Shown here one piece after another: positions 8,537 to 16,131 of a stretch of 64,000 nt of DNA. Both the position numbers and the translations under genes were made by a program. Source of the stretch: Cellulomonas sp. C5510 (GTDB lineage: Bacteria; Actinomycetota; Actinomycetes; Actinomycetales; Cellulomonadaceae); NCBI RefSeq assembly GCF_019797765.1, contig NZ_CP081862.1, forward strand, positions 744,001 to 808,000, read 5' to 3'. The notes under the pieces were generated by a model. It had not been told where the DNA came from and ran no database searches. It saw only the letters and a program-made list of their open reading frames with translations. The number at the start of each line of letters is the position of its first letter. Within the stretch, counting starts at the first letter, position 1.

Positions 8537-9088
8537 ATGAGGGTGGAGGCCGTGCCGCCCGCCACCACCCCAGAATCGCCGCTTCCCGTCGCTCGTGCCA
8601 CGCGGCGGTGGCACGTCGCCCGTGACACGGCCGTGCCCGGTGACGTCGCGCGGATCCTCGGGACGCTGCCCGAGTGGTTCGGGATCCCGGAGTCGACGGC
8701 GGAGTACGTCGAGAAGGCGCGTACGGCCGAGACGTGGACCGCCCGGGCCGGCGGGGATCCGGCGGGCGACGTGCGCGGGGTACTGCTGGTGGACCGCCCG
8801 TTCGCGTGGGTCGCCGAGGTGCACCTCATCGCCGTGGATCGGCAGGCGCGCGGCGGGGGCGCCGGCCGCGCGATGCTGACGGCGCTCGAGCACGACGCCC
8901 GCGACCGGGCCGTCCGGCTGCTCCTGGTGAAGACGCTCGGGCCCTCGCACCCCGACGCCGGCTACGCGCAGACTCGTCGGTTCTACGAGGCGTTCGGGTT
9001 CCTGCCTCTGGCGGAGACCGACGAGTGGGGGGCGGACAACCCGTGCCTGTTCATGGTCAAGCCGCTGGACGCAGCCGTACCCCGCTGA
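8537..9088 (+). CDS. GNAT-family N-acetyltransferase
   Basis: A 183-residue protein. The acetyl-CoA-binding motif A is clear: 'VHLIAVDRQARGGGAGRAML' around residues 95-115, with the R-x-x-G-x-G/A signature. It is followed by 'RFYEAFGFLPLAE', the motif B helix-strand of GNAT enzymes. The substrate cannot be read from sequence. The start is uncertain: the ATG at 8537 has no obvious ribosome site, and an in-frame GTG at 8552 is preceded by GGAGG only two bases away. It stands alone between the pit unit and a DUF6226-like gene. Confidence 0.8.
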   Translation: MRVEAVPPATTPESPLPVARATRRWHVARDTAVPGDVARILGTLPEWFGIPESTAEYVEKARTAETWTARAGGDPAGDVRGVLLVDRPFAWVAEVHLIAVDRQARGGGAGRAMLTALEHDARDRAVRLLLVKTLGPSHPDAGYAQTRRFYEAFGFLPLAETDEWGADNPCLFMVKPLDAAVPR

Positions 9089-9144
9089 GGACCGGGCAGC
9101 CGGTGCCTGCCCCCGCCGCTCCGGCGGCGTCTACGGTCGTGCTC

Positions 9145-9825
9145 GTGCCCTTCCTCCTCGACGACCTGCGCGCCGACGTCGCCCGGCGGTACGACCGCCT
9201 GGGCCTGCCGTCGTGGCCGGACCCGCACGCCGACGTCCACGGCCCCGCGGACGACGAGTACGGCCGCGTCACGGACCCGGAGCGGTTCCGGATCGTGCAC
9301 GCGCGGGCACAGACGTGGGTGGACGCGCTCGTCCCGGGCCTGGGTGCCCGCACCGAACCGCTCGGCCCGCAGGACCGCACGGCTCCGCCGGGGGTCGACC
9401 GCGGGGTGGTGGTCGTGCCGCCGCGCGACGACGCGTTGCGGCTGCTGCTGCTCGAGCGGGACGTCCGTGCGGAGGACAGCGACCCGGGGCTGCTGCCGGT
9501 GCTCGAGGTCGCGGTCGTCCGCCCGGACGTCGTCGTCGAGAGGGTGCCGGTGTGCGCGTGCGACGCCTGCGACCCGGGCTCGGCGGCGCTGCTGGAGGAG
9601 GTCGACCAGGCGATCGGTCACGTGGTGGCGGGCGAGACGGTCGTGCTGCGGCACCCGCGGTGGAGCGCGACGTGGCAGCCGGGCGGCGCCGGGCTCAGCG
9701 GCGGGGGCCGGCGGATGCGGTTCGACCGGGCGATGGAGCTGTGCCGGAGGGTGCACGCGGGGGAGAAGGTGCGGCTGCCGTGGCGGGCGGAGGCGTTCGC
9801 CGGGGCGCCGTGGTGGGAGCGGTGA
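9145..9825 (+). CDS. Conserved hypothetical protein, resembles DUF6226
   Basis: A 226-residue soluble protein with no membrane segment. The most distinctive feature is 'VCACDACDPGSAALLEEVD' in the middle, a Cys-rich turn followed by a helix, and Trp-rich ends ('WQPGGAGLSGGGRRM', 'AFAGAPWWER'). This layout resembles the actinobacterial DUF6226 family, for which I know no function. TACGGT at 9132-9137 lies 7 bases before the GTG at 9145, so the mRNA is probably leaderless. Upstream in-frame codons exist, but they lack start support. Confidence 0.7.
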   Translation: MPFLLDDLRADVARRYDRLGLPSWPDPHADVHGPADDEYGRVTDPERFRIVHARAQTWVDALVPGLGARTEPLGPQDRTAPPGVDRGVVVVPPRDDALRLLLLERDVRAEDSDPGLLPVLEVAVVRPDVVVERVPVCACDACDPGSAALLEEVDQAIGHVVAGETVVLRHPRWSATWQPGGAGLSGGGRRMRFDRAMELCRRVHAGEKVRLPWRAEAFAGAPWWER

Positions 9826-10049
9826 GCGGTGTCGACACCGCGCTGGTCGTGACCCCCGGGCACCTCGGCGACTGGCCGCCCGGGGCGGTCCCTGGGCAGT
9901 CCCGGCGTCGTCCTGTAGACTGACCGGACTCGATCCGCGGGGACGAGAGACCTCCCCGCCGCGGCAGGACCTGACCGTCGCCCGCACGATGCCGGCGACC
10001 ACACCTGACCCGCCCCCGACCACCTCCGCAGCCGCCGACGGCGCACGGA
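9826..10049. promoter_or_regulatory. cspA promoter and start of a long structured leader
   Basis: A TAGACT -10 box sits at 9916-9921, predicting transcription from about 9928. The early leader can fold GCGGGGA with TCCCCGC (about 9936-9942 with 9952-9958) around a purine-rich loop. Transcript length from here to the cold-shock start codon is about 510 bases. That resembles the long regulatory leaders of cold-shock genes in other bacteria, but here most of the leader is itself an open frame. No other gene is visible in this gap. Confidence 0.5.
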
Positions 10050-10436
10050 GTGAGAGCAGTCACCATCACCACGTTCACCACCGTTCGTCCCCCCTCCGTC
10101 CGCCCCGCGCGCGGCACCGCGGCCGCCGAGGTCCCGGCGCGTCCCGCGCCGCTCGACTGGCGGCAGGCCGACGACGACCTCTGGGTCGCGACCCGCGCCG
10201 GCGAGTACGCCGGCACGGTGGCGCGCGAGGCCGACGGCCACCACGTCCACGACCACCACTCGCGCGCCCTGGGCGTCGCCCCGTCGTGGCAGGGCGCCGT
10301 CGCCCTGCTCGCGGGCGTCCGCGCCCCGGCCGCCGCCGTGCAGCGCACGCTGCACGGCCACCACTGTCCGTGCCCCTCGGGGCGCGGCTCGAGGCGCCGC
10401 AGTCGCGTCGCCTCGCTTCGAAGGAGAGAAGACATC
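10050..10436 (+). CDS. In-frame leader reading frame upstream of, and continuous with, the cold-shock gene
   Basis: From the GTG at 10050 the frame runs without a stop straight into the cspA frame; read through to 10646 it would encode a 198-residue protein. Third-position G/C is near-complete up to about 10360, and the translation contains a protein-like segment '[28 protein letters not shown]' (shown in part: residues ~36-63) followed by a His-rich stretch. The coding character then fades towards the internal cspA ribosome site. Two readings are possible: an N-terminal domain fused to CspA with internal initiation for the short form, or a translated leader peptide. I do not recognise a function for the domain. 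Confidence 0.5.
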
Positions 10437-10646
10437 ATGACCCACGGGACCGTGAAGTGGTTCAACGCCGAGAAGGGCTTCGGGTTCATCGCCCCGTCCG
10501 ACGGCGGTCCGGACGTGTTCGCGCACTACAGCGCGATCGCCGAGACCGGCGGCTACCGCTCGCTCGACGAGAACCAGCAGGTCGAGTTCGACGTCACCCA
10601 GGGCCCCAAGGGCCCGCAGGCGTCGAACATCCGGCCGCTCGCGTGA
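10437..10646 (+). CDS. cspA: Cold-shock protein (CspA family)
   Basis: A 69-residue single cold-shock domain with RNP1 'KGFGFIAP' and RNP2-like 'DVFAHYSAI'. These aromatic residues bind single-stranded nucleic acid. The ATG at 10437 follows AAGGAGA about nine bases upstream, which supports separate initiation even though the frame is open far upstream. Such proteins act as RNA chaperones or antiterminators. Two strong hairpins directly follow the stop. Confidence 0.93.
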   Translation: MTHGTVKWFNAEKGFGFIAPSDGGPDVFAHYSAIAETGGYRSLDENQQVEFDVTQGPKGPQASNIRPLA

Positions 10647-10651
10647 CCGGC

Positions 10652-10686
10652 GTCCCGGTCGCCGGGCCCCGCCCGGCGACCGGGAC
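10652..10686. terminator. Strong hairpin terminator after cspA
   Basis: A perfect 16-base-pair stem (10652-10667 with 10671-10686) closed by a CCC loop begins five bases after the cspA stop. It lacks a T-run, as is usual in high-GC actinobacteria. It lies between two convergent genes, so it may act in both directions. Confidence 0.75.
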
Positions 10687-10691
10687 CACCC

Positions 10692-10715
10692 GTCGTCACC
10701 CCGCGGGGTGACGAC
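10692..10715. terminator. Second hairpin, probable bidirectional terminator
   Basis: Arms 10692-10702 and 10705-10715 pair perfectly over 11 bases with a two-base GC loop. It lies 16 bases before the desaturase stop and 5 bases after the first hairpin, making a tandem terminator for the convergent cspA and desaturase genes. Confidence 0.65.
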
Positions 10716-10730
10716 CCGGCGCCCGGGCGG

Positions 10731-11813
10731 TCAGACCGCCCGGTACCGCCGCACGATCGGGCAGTCGAACGGGTCCCGCGCGGCCAGGCCGACGCGGTTG
10801 AGGTACTGCACGACGATGGCGTACGACCGCAGCAGGGACGTCTCCGTGTAGGGGACGCCGTGGCGGGAGCAGTGCGCCCGCACCAGCCGACGGGCCCGCG
10901 CGAGGTGCGGCCGCGGCATGCTGGGGAACAGGTGGTGCTCCACCTGGTAGTTGAGCCCGCCCATGAGGGCGCTCATGAACCGCCCGCCCGTGATGTTCCG
11001 GGACGTGAGGACCTGCTTGGACAGGAAGTCCAGCCGGCTGTTCTCCGGGATGACCGCCATGCCCTTGTGGTTCGGGGCGAACGACGCCCCCATGTAGACG
11101 CCGAAGACGGCGAGCTGCACGCCGAGGAACGCGAACGCCAGCCCCACGGGCAGCAGCCACAGCACGAGCGCGACGTACGCGGAGAGGCGTGCGGCGATCA
11201 TCGCGAGCTCCAGGGTCCGCGACCGGCTGCGCTCGGCGGTGAGCAGCGAGCGGATCGACGTGACGTGCAGGTTCAGGCCCTCGAGCGTCAGCAGCGGGAA
11301 GAACGCCCAGCCCTGCACCCGCGCCAGCGCCGCCTTGACCCGGCCCAGCCCGGCCGCGTCCTGCTCCAGGAACACGATGGTGTCCGGGGCGATGTCCGGG
11401 TCCTTGCCGACGCGGTTCGGGTTGGCGTGGTGCCGCGAGTGCTTGGACATCCACCACGAGTGGCTGATGCCCACGACGCCGTTGGCGAGCACGCGCCCGA
11501 GCCGGTCGTTCGCGGGGCCGGACGCCAGCACCTGGCGGTGGGACGCCTCGTGCGCGACGAACGCGAACTGCGTCAGCACGATGCCGAGGGCACCGGCGAC
11601 GAGCAGCTGGAACCAGGAGTGGCCGAGCAGCACCGAGCCGGCGACGAGCGCGGCCAGGGCTACCCCGAGGCCGACCAGCAGCCCCACGTAGTAGCCGGTC
11701 GTGCGCGTCAGCAGTCCGGCCTCCCGGACCTGCTGCGAGAGCTCCTGGTAGGAGCCCGTGACGGCGCTCTGAGCGGCCGAGGTGCGCGTGGTGGCGGGAG
11801 GGGATGCGGGCAC
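10731..11813 (-). CDS. Membrane fatty acid (acyl-CoA type) desaturase
   Basis: A 360-residue integral-membrane desaturase with the three His boxes that bind the di-iron centre: 'HEASHR' (residues 88-93), 'HSRHH' (125-129) and 'QVEHH' near residue 295. Four hydrophobic helices lie between them in two pairs. The third box with Q in place of the first H is typical of front-end/linoleoyl-CoA-like desaturases. These introduce double bonds in acyl chains and so adjust membrane fluidity. The GTG at 11813 is preceded by CGGAGA. Convergence with cspA is suggestive of a shared cold-response theme, but no shared control element is visible. Confidence 0.88.
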   Translation of the reverse strand: MPASPPATTRTSAAQSAVTGSYQELSQQVREAGLLTRTTGYYVGLLVGLGVALAALVAGSVLLGHSWFQLLVAGALGIVLTQFAFVAHEASHRQVLASGPANDRLGRVLANGVVGISHSWWMSKHSRHHANPNRVGKDPDIAPDTIVFLEQDAAGLGRVKAALARVQGWAFFPLLTLEGLNLHVTSIRSLLTAERSRSRTLELAMIAARLSAYVALVLWLLPVGLAFAFLGVQLAVFGVYMGASFAPNHKGMAVIPENSRLDFLSKQVLTSRNITGGRFMSALMGGLNYQVEHHLFPSMPRPHLARARRLVRAHCSRHGVPYTETSLLRSYAIVVQYLNRVGLAARDPFDCPIVRRYRAV

Positions 11814-12204
11814 GGGGTCTCCGGACGGTGGGGGTCGGTCGGCTTCCCAGCCGCGGCGTGAGCGTGGCGCTCGGTCGTTCGGATCACCCCATGGTAACCC
11901 GCGCACGCGCAGGACCGCCTGGCGGACGGCCCCGGTGCTGCCGGGGACGACGGCGGTCGACGGCGGTCGACGACGGCTCGCCGTGCCCGGGAGAGCCCGC
12001 GACGTCCTCGACGACCTCGCCCCCGGCCGCGGGGGCCCCGTTCTCCTTCACCCCCCGTGGCGGGTCGCGACGGCCGACGAGGCCGCCGCGCGCGAGCCGG
12101 GCGCGGCGTGGCCGGACGTGGGGCGTCCGGGATCACCCGCGGTGACCGGGTGAAACCGGGCTCCTCGGCCTGCTCCGGCGCACCGCACGGCCGATGATCA
12201 GGGC
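11814..12204. other. Divergent intergenic region between desaturase and GGDEF-EAL genes
   Basis: This 391-base gap holds the desaturase ribosome site at its left end and a GATGAT -10-like box (12193-12198) at its right end. A short tandem repeat of the form GGCGGTCGAC occurs around 11950-11970. A short rightward frame in the middle has moderate third-position GC but no convincing start or conserved segment, so I do not call a gene. Confidence 0.4.
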
Positions 12205-14493
12205 ATGTTCCGCGCACCCCGGCACCGTCCCGGCGCAGCAGCCGACGCCGCTGCGCCGCGGTGGCCCGTGCGCGCGCTCGCGGTCGTCGCGGCCGTCGCC
12301 GTGGCGACCGCCGTCCTCGCTCCGCCCGCCGCCGGCGTGGCTGCCGGGGCGGTGACGGCCGCCCTGGCGGCGGTCGTGCTGCGCGCCCGGGTGCGGCAGC
12401 TGACCGGCACGGACGCCCAGGTGTGGCGCTGGGCGGGCCGGTCCGCCGCGGTCGTGGCCGTGGGTCTCGTGGCCGAGCTCGTGGCGCGGATGCTGCCCGG
12501 CGGGCTCGACGGCGTGGGGCTGACGGCGGGGGCGGTGGTGGCGTCCGCCGTGGCGTACCAGGGCCTGGTCCGCTGGAACCGGCTCCGCACGGCGGTCTCC
12601 GACCCGGGGGACTGGCTCAACGCGATCGGGTCGACGCTGTGCGCCCTCGCCCTCGGGCTGTGGGTGGTGCAGCAGCTGCCGAACAGCGGGGCGGCTGCCG
12701 TGCCGGTGGTCGCGCTGGTGGGCCACCTGGTGCGGCTGTCGGTCATGACGGTGATGCTCGGCACGGCGCTGACCGTGTCCGCCATCGCGGACCTGCGCCG
12801 TGACGCCCGGGCGCTGGCGCTCGTCGGCGTGATCGCCGGTCTGTCCCTCGTGGAGGTCGGCGGGCTGCTGCGCGCGCTGCGGCTCGGCGCGGACGCCCCC
12901 GGTGCCGGCCCGGGCGTGGTGCTGGCGTGGACGGCGTTCGCGGTGGGGCTCGCGGTGGCGGCGCTGCTGCCGCGCGCGCGGAGCGCCCGGCGGTACGCGT
13001 CCTCGCGGGCGACGACGACCGGCTCGATCATCGTCATCGTGGCCGGCGTCGTCCTGCTGCTGCTCGACGTGTTCACGGCCGGCGCCGACAGGGCGGTCGC
13101 GCTGCTGGCGGCGCTCGGGGTGTTCGCGGCGAGCGGCCGGGTGTTCCACCTCGTGGGCGAGCTGGCCCAGCTCGCCACATCGCGCATCGAGGCGCGGACG
13201 GACCCGCTGACGGGCGTCGCCAACCGCCGGGCCCTGATCGAGGCGGTGGAGGAGGCGTCCGGCGGCGAGGGCGGCGCCGCGCTGCTCATCGTCGACCTCG
13301 ACAAGTTCAAGGACGTGAACGACCGTTTCGGCCACGCCGTCGGTGACGCCGTGCTCATCGCCGTCGCCGCCCGGCTCGACGAGGCCGTGACCGGCCGCGG
13401 GCTGCTCGCCCGGCTGGGCGGCGACGAGTTCGCGGTGGTGCTCCCCGGCGCCGATGCGGCGGCGGCGGTGCGGGTCGCGCAGCGTCTGGCGGCCACGGTG
13501 GCCGAGCCCGTCGACGTCGCCGCGCGCACCATCCACGTCGCCACCAGCATCGGGGTGGCCTGCACCGCGCTGGACGGACGTGCCGAGGGCGAGCTGCTGC
13601 GCCGGGCGGACGCCGCGATGTACCTGGCGAAGCGCGCGGGCGGCGGCATCCGGGTGTTCGACCACGACGCCGACACCCGGGCCCGCGCCGAGCGCGAGCT
13701 GCTCGAGGACCTGCGCGCGATGCTCACGACCACCGGGGGCGAGCACGGTCGGCTGGTGCTGCACTACCAGCCGCAGGTCGACGTGGCGACGGGTGCGCCG
13801 GTCGGCGTCGAGGCCCTGGTGCGCTGGGACCACCCGACCCACGGCGTGCTGCCGCCCGTCGCGTTCCTCGAGCTCGCCGAGGCGCACGGCGTGATGCAGC
13901 TGGTCACGTGGCAGGTGCTGAGCCAGGCGACCGCCCAGGCGGTGCGCTGGCGGGACGAGGGCCTGGACCTGCGGGTGGCGGTGAACCTGTCGACGTCCTG
14001 CCTGGAGGAGCCGCGGCTGCTCGGTGTGATCGAGCAGGCGCTCGTCTCGGCGGGCCTGCCGTCCGACCGGCTGGTCGTCGAGATCACCGAGACCAGCCTC
14101 ATGCGTGACCCGCAGCTCGCGATCCGGGTCACGCAGCGGATCGCCGCGCAGGGCATCGGCATCAGCATCGACGACTACGGGACCGGCTACTCCTCGCTGG
14201 CCTACCTCAACGACCTGCCGGCGGGGGAGCTGAAGATCGACCGTTCGTTCACCGCGCGCCTGACGGCCGACCCCCGCACCCGCGCGATCGTCGCGGGCAC
14301 GGTCCAGCTCGGGCACCACCTGGGGCTCAGCGTCGTGGCGGAGGGCGTCGAGGACGCCGAGACGCTGGAGGTGCTGCGCCGACTGGGCTGCGACCGGTCG
14401 CAGGGGTACTTCCACAGCCGGCCGATGCCCGCCGCGGAGCTGACCGAGACGCTCCGCGGGCTCGCCGCGGCGTCCGCGCGGGTCACCGCCTGA
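12205..14493 (+). CDS. Membrane GGDEF-EAL cyclic-di-GMP enzyme
   Basis: A 762-residue protein. About eight hydrophobic helices (residues ~20-320) form an N-terminal membrane sensor with no recognisable known sensor fold. A GGDEF domain has an intact active site 'GGDEF' at 405-409 but no RxxD inhibitory site before it. An EAL domain follows, with 'EALVRW' from 536, 'NLS', 'EITE', 'DDYGTGYSS' from 656 and 'AEGVE'. All key metal and catalytic residues are present, so both synthesis and hydrolysis of c-di-GMP are possible in principle. The start at 12205 lies six bases after GATGAT (12193-12198), consistent with a leaderless mRNA. Confidence 0.9.
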   Translation: MFRAPRHRPGAAADAAAPRWPVRALAVVAAVAVATAVLAPPAAGVAAGAVTAALAAVVLRARVRQLTGTDAQVWRWAGRSAAVVAVGLVAELVARMLPGGLDGVGLTAGAVVASAVAYQGLVRWNRLRTAVSDPGDWLNAIGSTLCALALGLWVVQQLPNSGAAAVPVVALVGHLVRLSVMTVMLGTALTVSAIADLRRDARALALVGVIAGLSLVEVGGLLRALRLGADAPGAGPGVVLAWTAFAVGLAVAALLPRARSARRYASSRATTTGSIIVIVAGVVLLLLDVFTAGADRAVALLAALGVFAASGRVFHLVGELAQLATSRIEARTDPLTGVANRRALIEAVEEASGGEGGAALLIVDLDKFKDVNDRFGHAVGDAVLIAVAARLDEAVTGRGLLARLGGDEFAVVLPGADAAAAVRVAQRLAATVAEPVDVAARTIHVATSIGVACTALDGRAEGELLRRADAAMYLAKRAGGGIRVFDHDADTRARAERELLEDLRAMLTTTGGEHGRLVLHYQPQVDVATGAPVGVEALVRWDHPTHGVLPPVAFLELAEAHGVMQLVTWQVLSQATAQAVRWRDEGLDLRVAVNLSTSCLEEPRLLGVIEQALVSAGLPSDRLVVEITETSLMRDPQLAIRVTQRIAAQGIGISIDDYGTGYSSLAYLNDLPAGELKIDRSFTARLTADPRTRAIVAGTVQLGHHLGLSVVAEGVEDAETLEVLRRLGCDRSQGYFHSRPMPAAELTETLRGLAAASARVTA

Positions 14494-14552
14494 ACGCCGT
14501 GCCGGACCGCGCGCAGCCGGCCCGGCGCTGAGCGCGTCGGCTCAGCGTGGGC

Positions 14553-14873
14553 TCAGCGCCGGCGCGAGCGTCGGGCGCCGAGCGGCCCGCCGAACACCAG
14601 CGAGATCCCCAGGACGAAGCCGACGTCGTACCAGTTGCCGTTGTTGTGCACCTCGTAGGGCGTCACGGTGTCGGTGAACAGCGACACGATCCAGGTGACG
14701 GGCAGGATGGCGCCGTGCCACAGGCCCAGCCAGAACCCGGCGGGTGCGTCGGAGCCCGGGGGCGGGCTGCCGACCTCGGGGTTGACGCCGGCCGCGCAGG
14801 CGGCGAGCAGCAGGAGCGTCGCCGCGGCGAGGCCGGCGGCGGCGAGGGTGCGGGCGCGGCGACGAGGCTCCAT
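14553..14873 (-). CDS. Small conserved lipoprotein with a C-terminal membrane segment
   Basis: A 106-residue protein starting with a lipoprotein signal ('LLLAAC', Cys 26). The conserved part '[21 protein letters not shown]' is followed by '[17 protein letters not shown]', a hydrophobic hairpin motif common to small actinobacterial proteins of unknown role. On the complement, CACGAT (14885-14880) lies six bases before the ATG, again the leaderless arrangement. It converges with the GGDEF-EAL gene. No function can be assigned. Confidence 0.72.
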   Translation of the reverse strand: MEPRRRARTLAAAGLAAATLLLLAACAAGVNPEVGSPPPGSDAPAGFWLGLWHGAILPVTWIVSLFTDTVTPYEVHNNGNWYDVGFVLGISLVFGGPLGARRSRRR

Positions 14874-14974
14874 GCGGTCATCGTGGCACCGGGCCGGACG
14901 GCGGGACCAGGGTCCTTCGGGCGGTCACGCGAGGTCGCGGGACGCCCCGGGCGGTGCCGTCCGGCCCCCGCCGC

Positions 14975-16006
14975 TCAGGCCCGGGCGGGGCTGTCGGCCG
15001 CGCCCGTGCTCTCCCGCGCGAGCACGGCGTGCGGGGCGGTGACCTCGACAGCGGGGGTGTCCGGCTCGCCGATGCGGGCGGCGATGCGGGCGACGGCCTC
15101 GCGCGCGATGAACGGCGTGTCCAGGGACACCGTGCTCAGCGTGGGCCGGGAGTAGCGGCCCTCCTCGATGTCGTCGACGCCGATGACGGCGACGTCCTCC
15201 GGGACGCGCAGGCCGGCGTCGAACACCGCGCGCATCGCGCCCATCGCGAGCAGGTCGGAGTAGCAGAAGATCGCGTCGGGCCGGTCCGGCAGCCGCAGCA
15301 GCGCCTCGGCGGCGCGGTACCCGTCGGCGCGGCGGTAGTGCGCGGCGGGACGCAGCAGCGCGGGCTCGACGGGCAGGCCGGCGGCCCGCAGCGCGCGTTC
15401 GTACCCGGTGGTCCGCTGCTGGGGCGTCGCGTAGGACTCCTCGGGCTGGGCCCCGATGGCGGCGACGCGCGTCCGGCCCCGGGCCAGCAGGTGCGCGACG
15501 GCGTCCTGCGCGGCCTGCACGTTGTCGATGGCGACGTGGTCGTACCGGCCGTCGAACTCGTGCTCGCCCAGCAGCACCAGCGGCATGGTCGTCGCGGGCT
15601 GCATCTCGAGGAGCTCGGCGCGGGTGACGAGCGGGCTGAACAGCACGCCGTCGAACAGCATGGTGCGGTCGGCCCCGGTGAGCAGCTCCCGCTCCCGCTC
15701 GTGGTCGTGACCGGTCTGGTCGACCATCACCCGGTAGCCGTGCTCGGCGGCGGCGTTGATGATCTCGCGGGCCAGCTCGGCGAAGTAGGGCAGGTCGATC
15801 TCGGGTACGACGAGCGCGAGCACGCCGGTGCGGCCGGTGCGCAGGGTGCGCGCGACGGGGTTCGGCCGGTAGTCGAGCTCCTCGATGGCGGTGAGCACGC
15901 GGCGGCGCATCTTCTCGCTGACGTGCGCGTAGCCGCTGACCACGTTGGACACCGTGCGCACGGACACCTGCGCGTGCTCGGCGACGTCCCGCAGTGTCGC
16001 GGCCAT
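14975..16006 (-). CDS. LacI-family regulator of the adjacent sugar importer/GH2 operon
   Basis: A 343-residue protein: LacI headpiece ('[20 protein letters not shown]' and the hinge '[12 protein letters not shown]') plus a sugar-binding sensor domain. The start at 16006 follows GAGGGGGTG. It is divergent from the binding-protein gene at 16132. The gap carries two near-identical operator-like palindromes, so it very probably represses both itself and the importer/GH2 operon until the sugar is bound. The ligand is unknown. Confidence 0.92.
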   Translation of the reverse strand: MAATLRDVAEHAQVSVRTVSNVVSGYAHVSEKMRRRVLTAIEELDYRPNPVARTLRTGRTGVLALVVPEIDLPYFAELAREIINAAAEHGYRVMVDQTGHDHERERELLTGADRTMLFDGVLFSPLVTRAELLEMQPATTMPLVLLGEHEFDGRYDHVAIDNVQAAQDAVAHLLARGRTRVAAIGAQPEESYATPQQRTTGYERALRAAGLPVEPALLRPAAHYRRADGYRAAEALLRLPDRPDAIFCYSDLLAMGAMRAVFDAGLRVPEDVAVIGVDDIEEGRYSRPTLSTVSLDTPFIAREAVARIAARIGEPDTPAVEVTAPHAVLARESTGAADSPARA

Positions 16007-16041
16007 GGCACCCCCTCGTCGGTCGAGGCCCAGCATAGGGG

Positions 16042-16087
16042 CTTGCCATCGTGTGCAAAGCCGCGCTAGTTTGCACACGTTGGCAAA
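16042..16087. promoter_or_regulatory. Pair of inverted LacI-type operators
   Basis: Site 2 (16070-16087) is an 18-mer beginning TTTGCACACG and ending GGCAAA, an imperfect palindrome centred on CG as in LacI operators. Site 1 (16042-16059) is its reverse complement with two differences. The 17-base arms 16043-16059 and 16070-16086 match at 16 positions across a 10-base spacer. The centres are 28 bases apart, close to three helical turns, suiting cooperative binding by two dimers. Confidence 0.7.
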
Positions 16088-16131
16088 GAGGTGCGGAGCC
16101 GCCGCACCCCTGCTCGCACGAGGGAGTGCCG

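Noticed and set aside
11782..12153. A small rightward gene between the desaturase and GGDEF-EAL genes
   Set aside because: The frame overlaps the desaturase start region, has no plausible start with ribosome site or -10 box, and its composition is Arg/Gly/Pro-rich.
12133..14415. A 760-codon complement frame opposite the GGDEF-EAL gene
   Set aside because: No start support or recognisable motif; the opposite strand carries intact GGDEF and EAL signatures.
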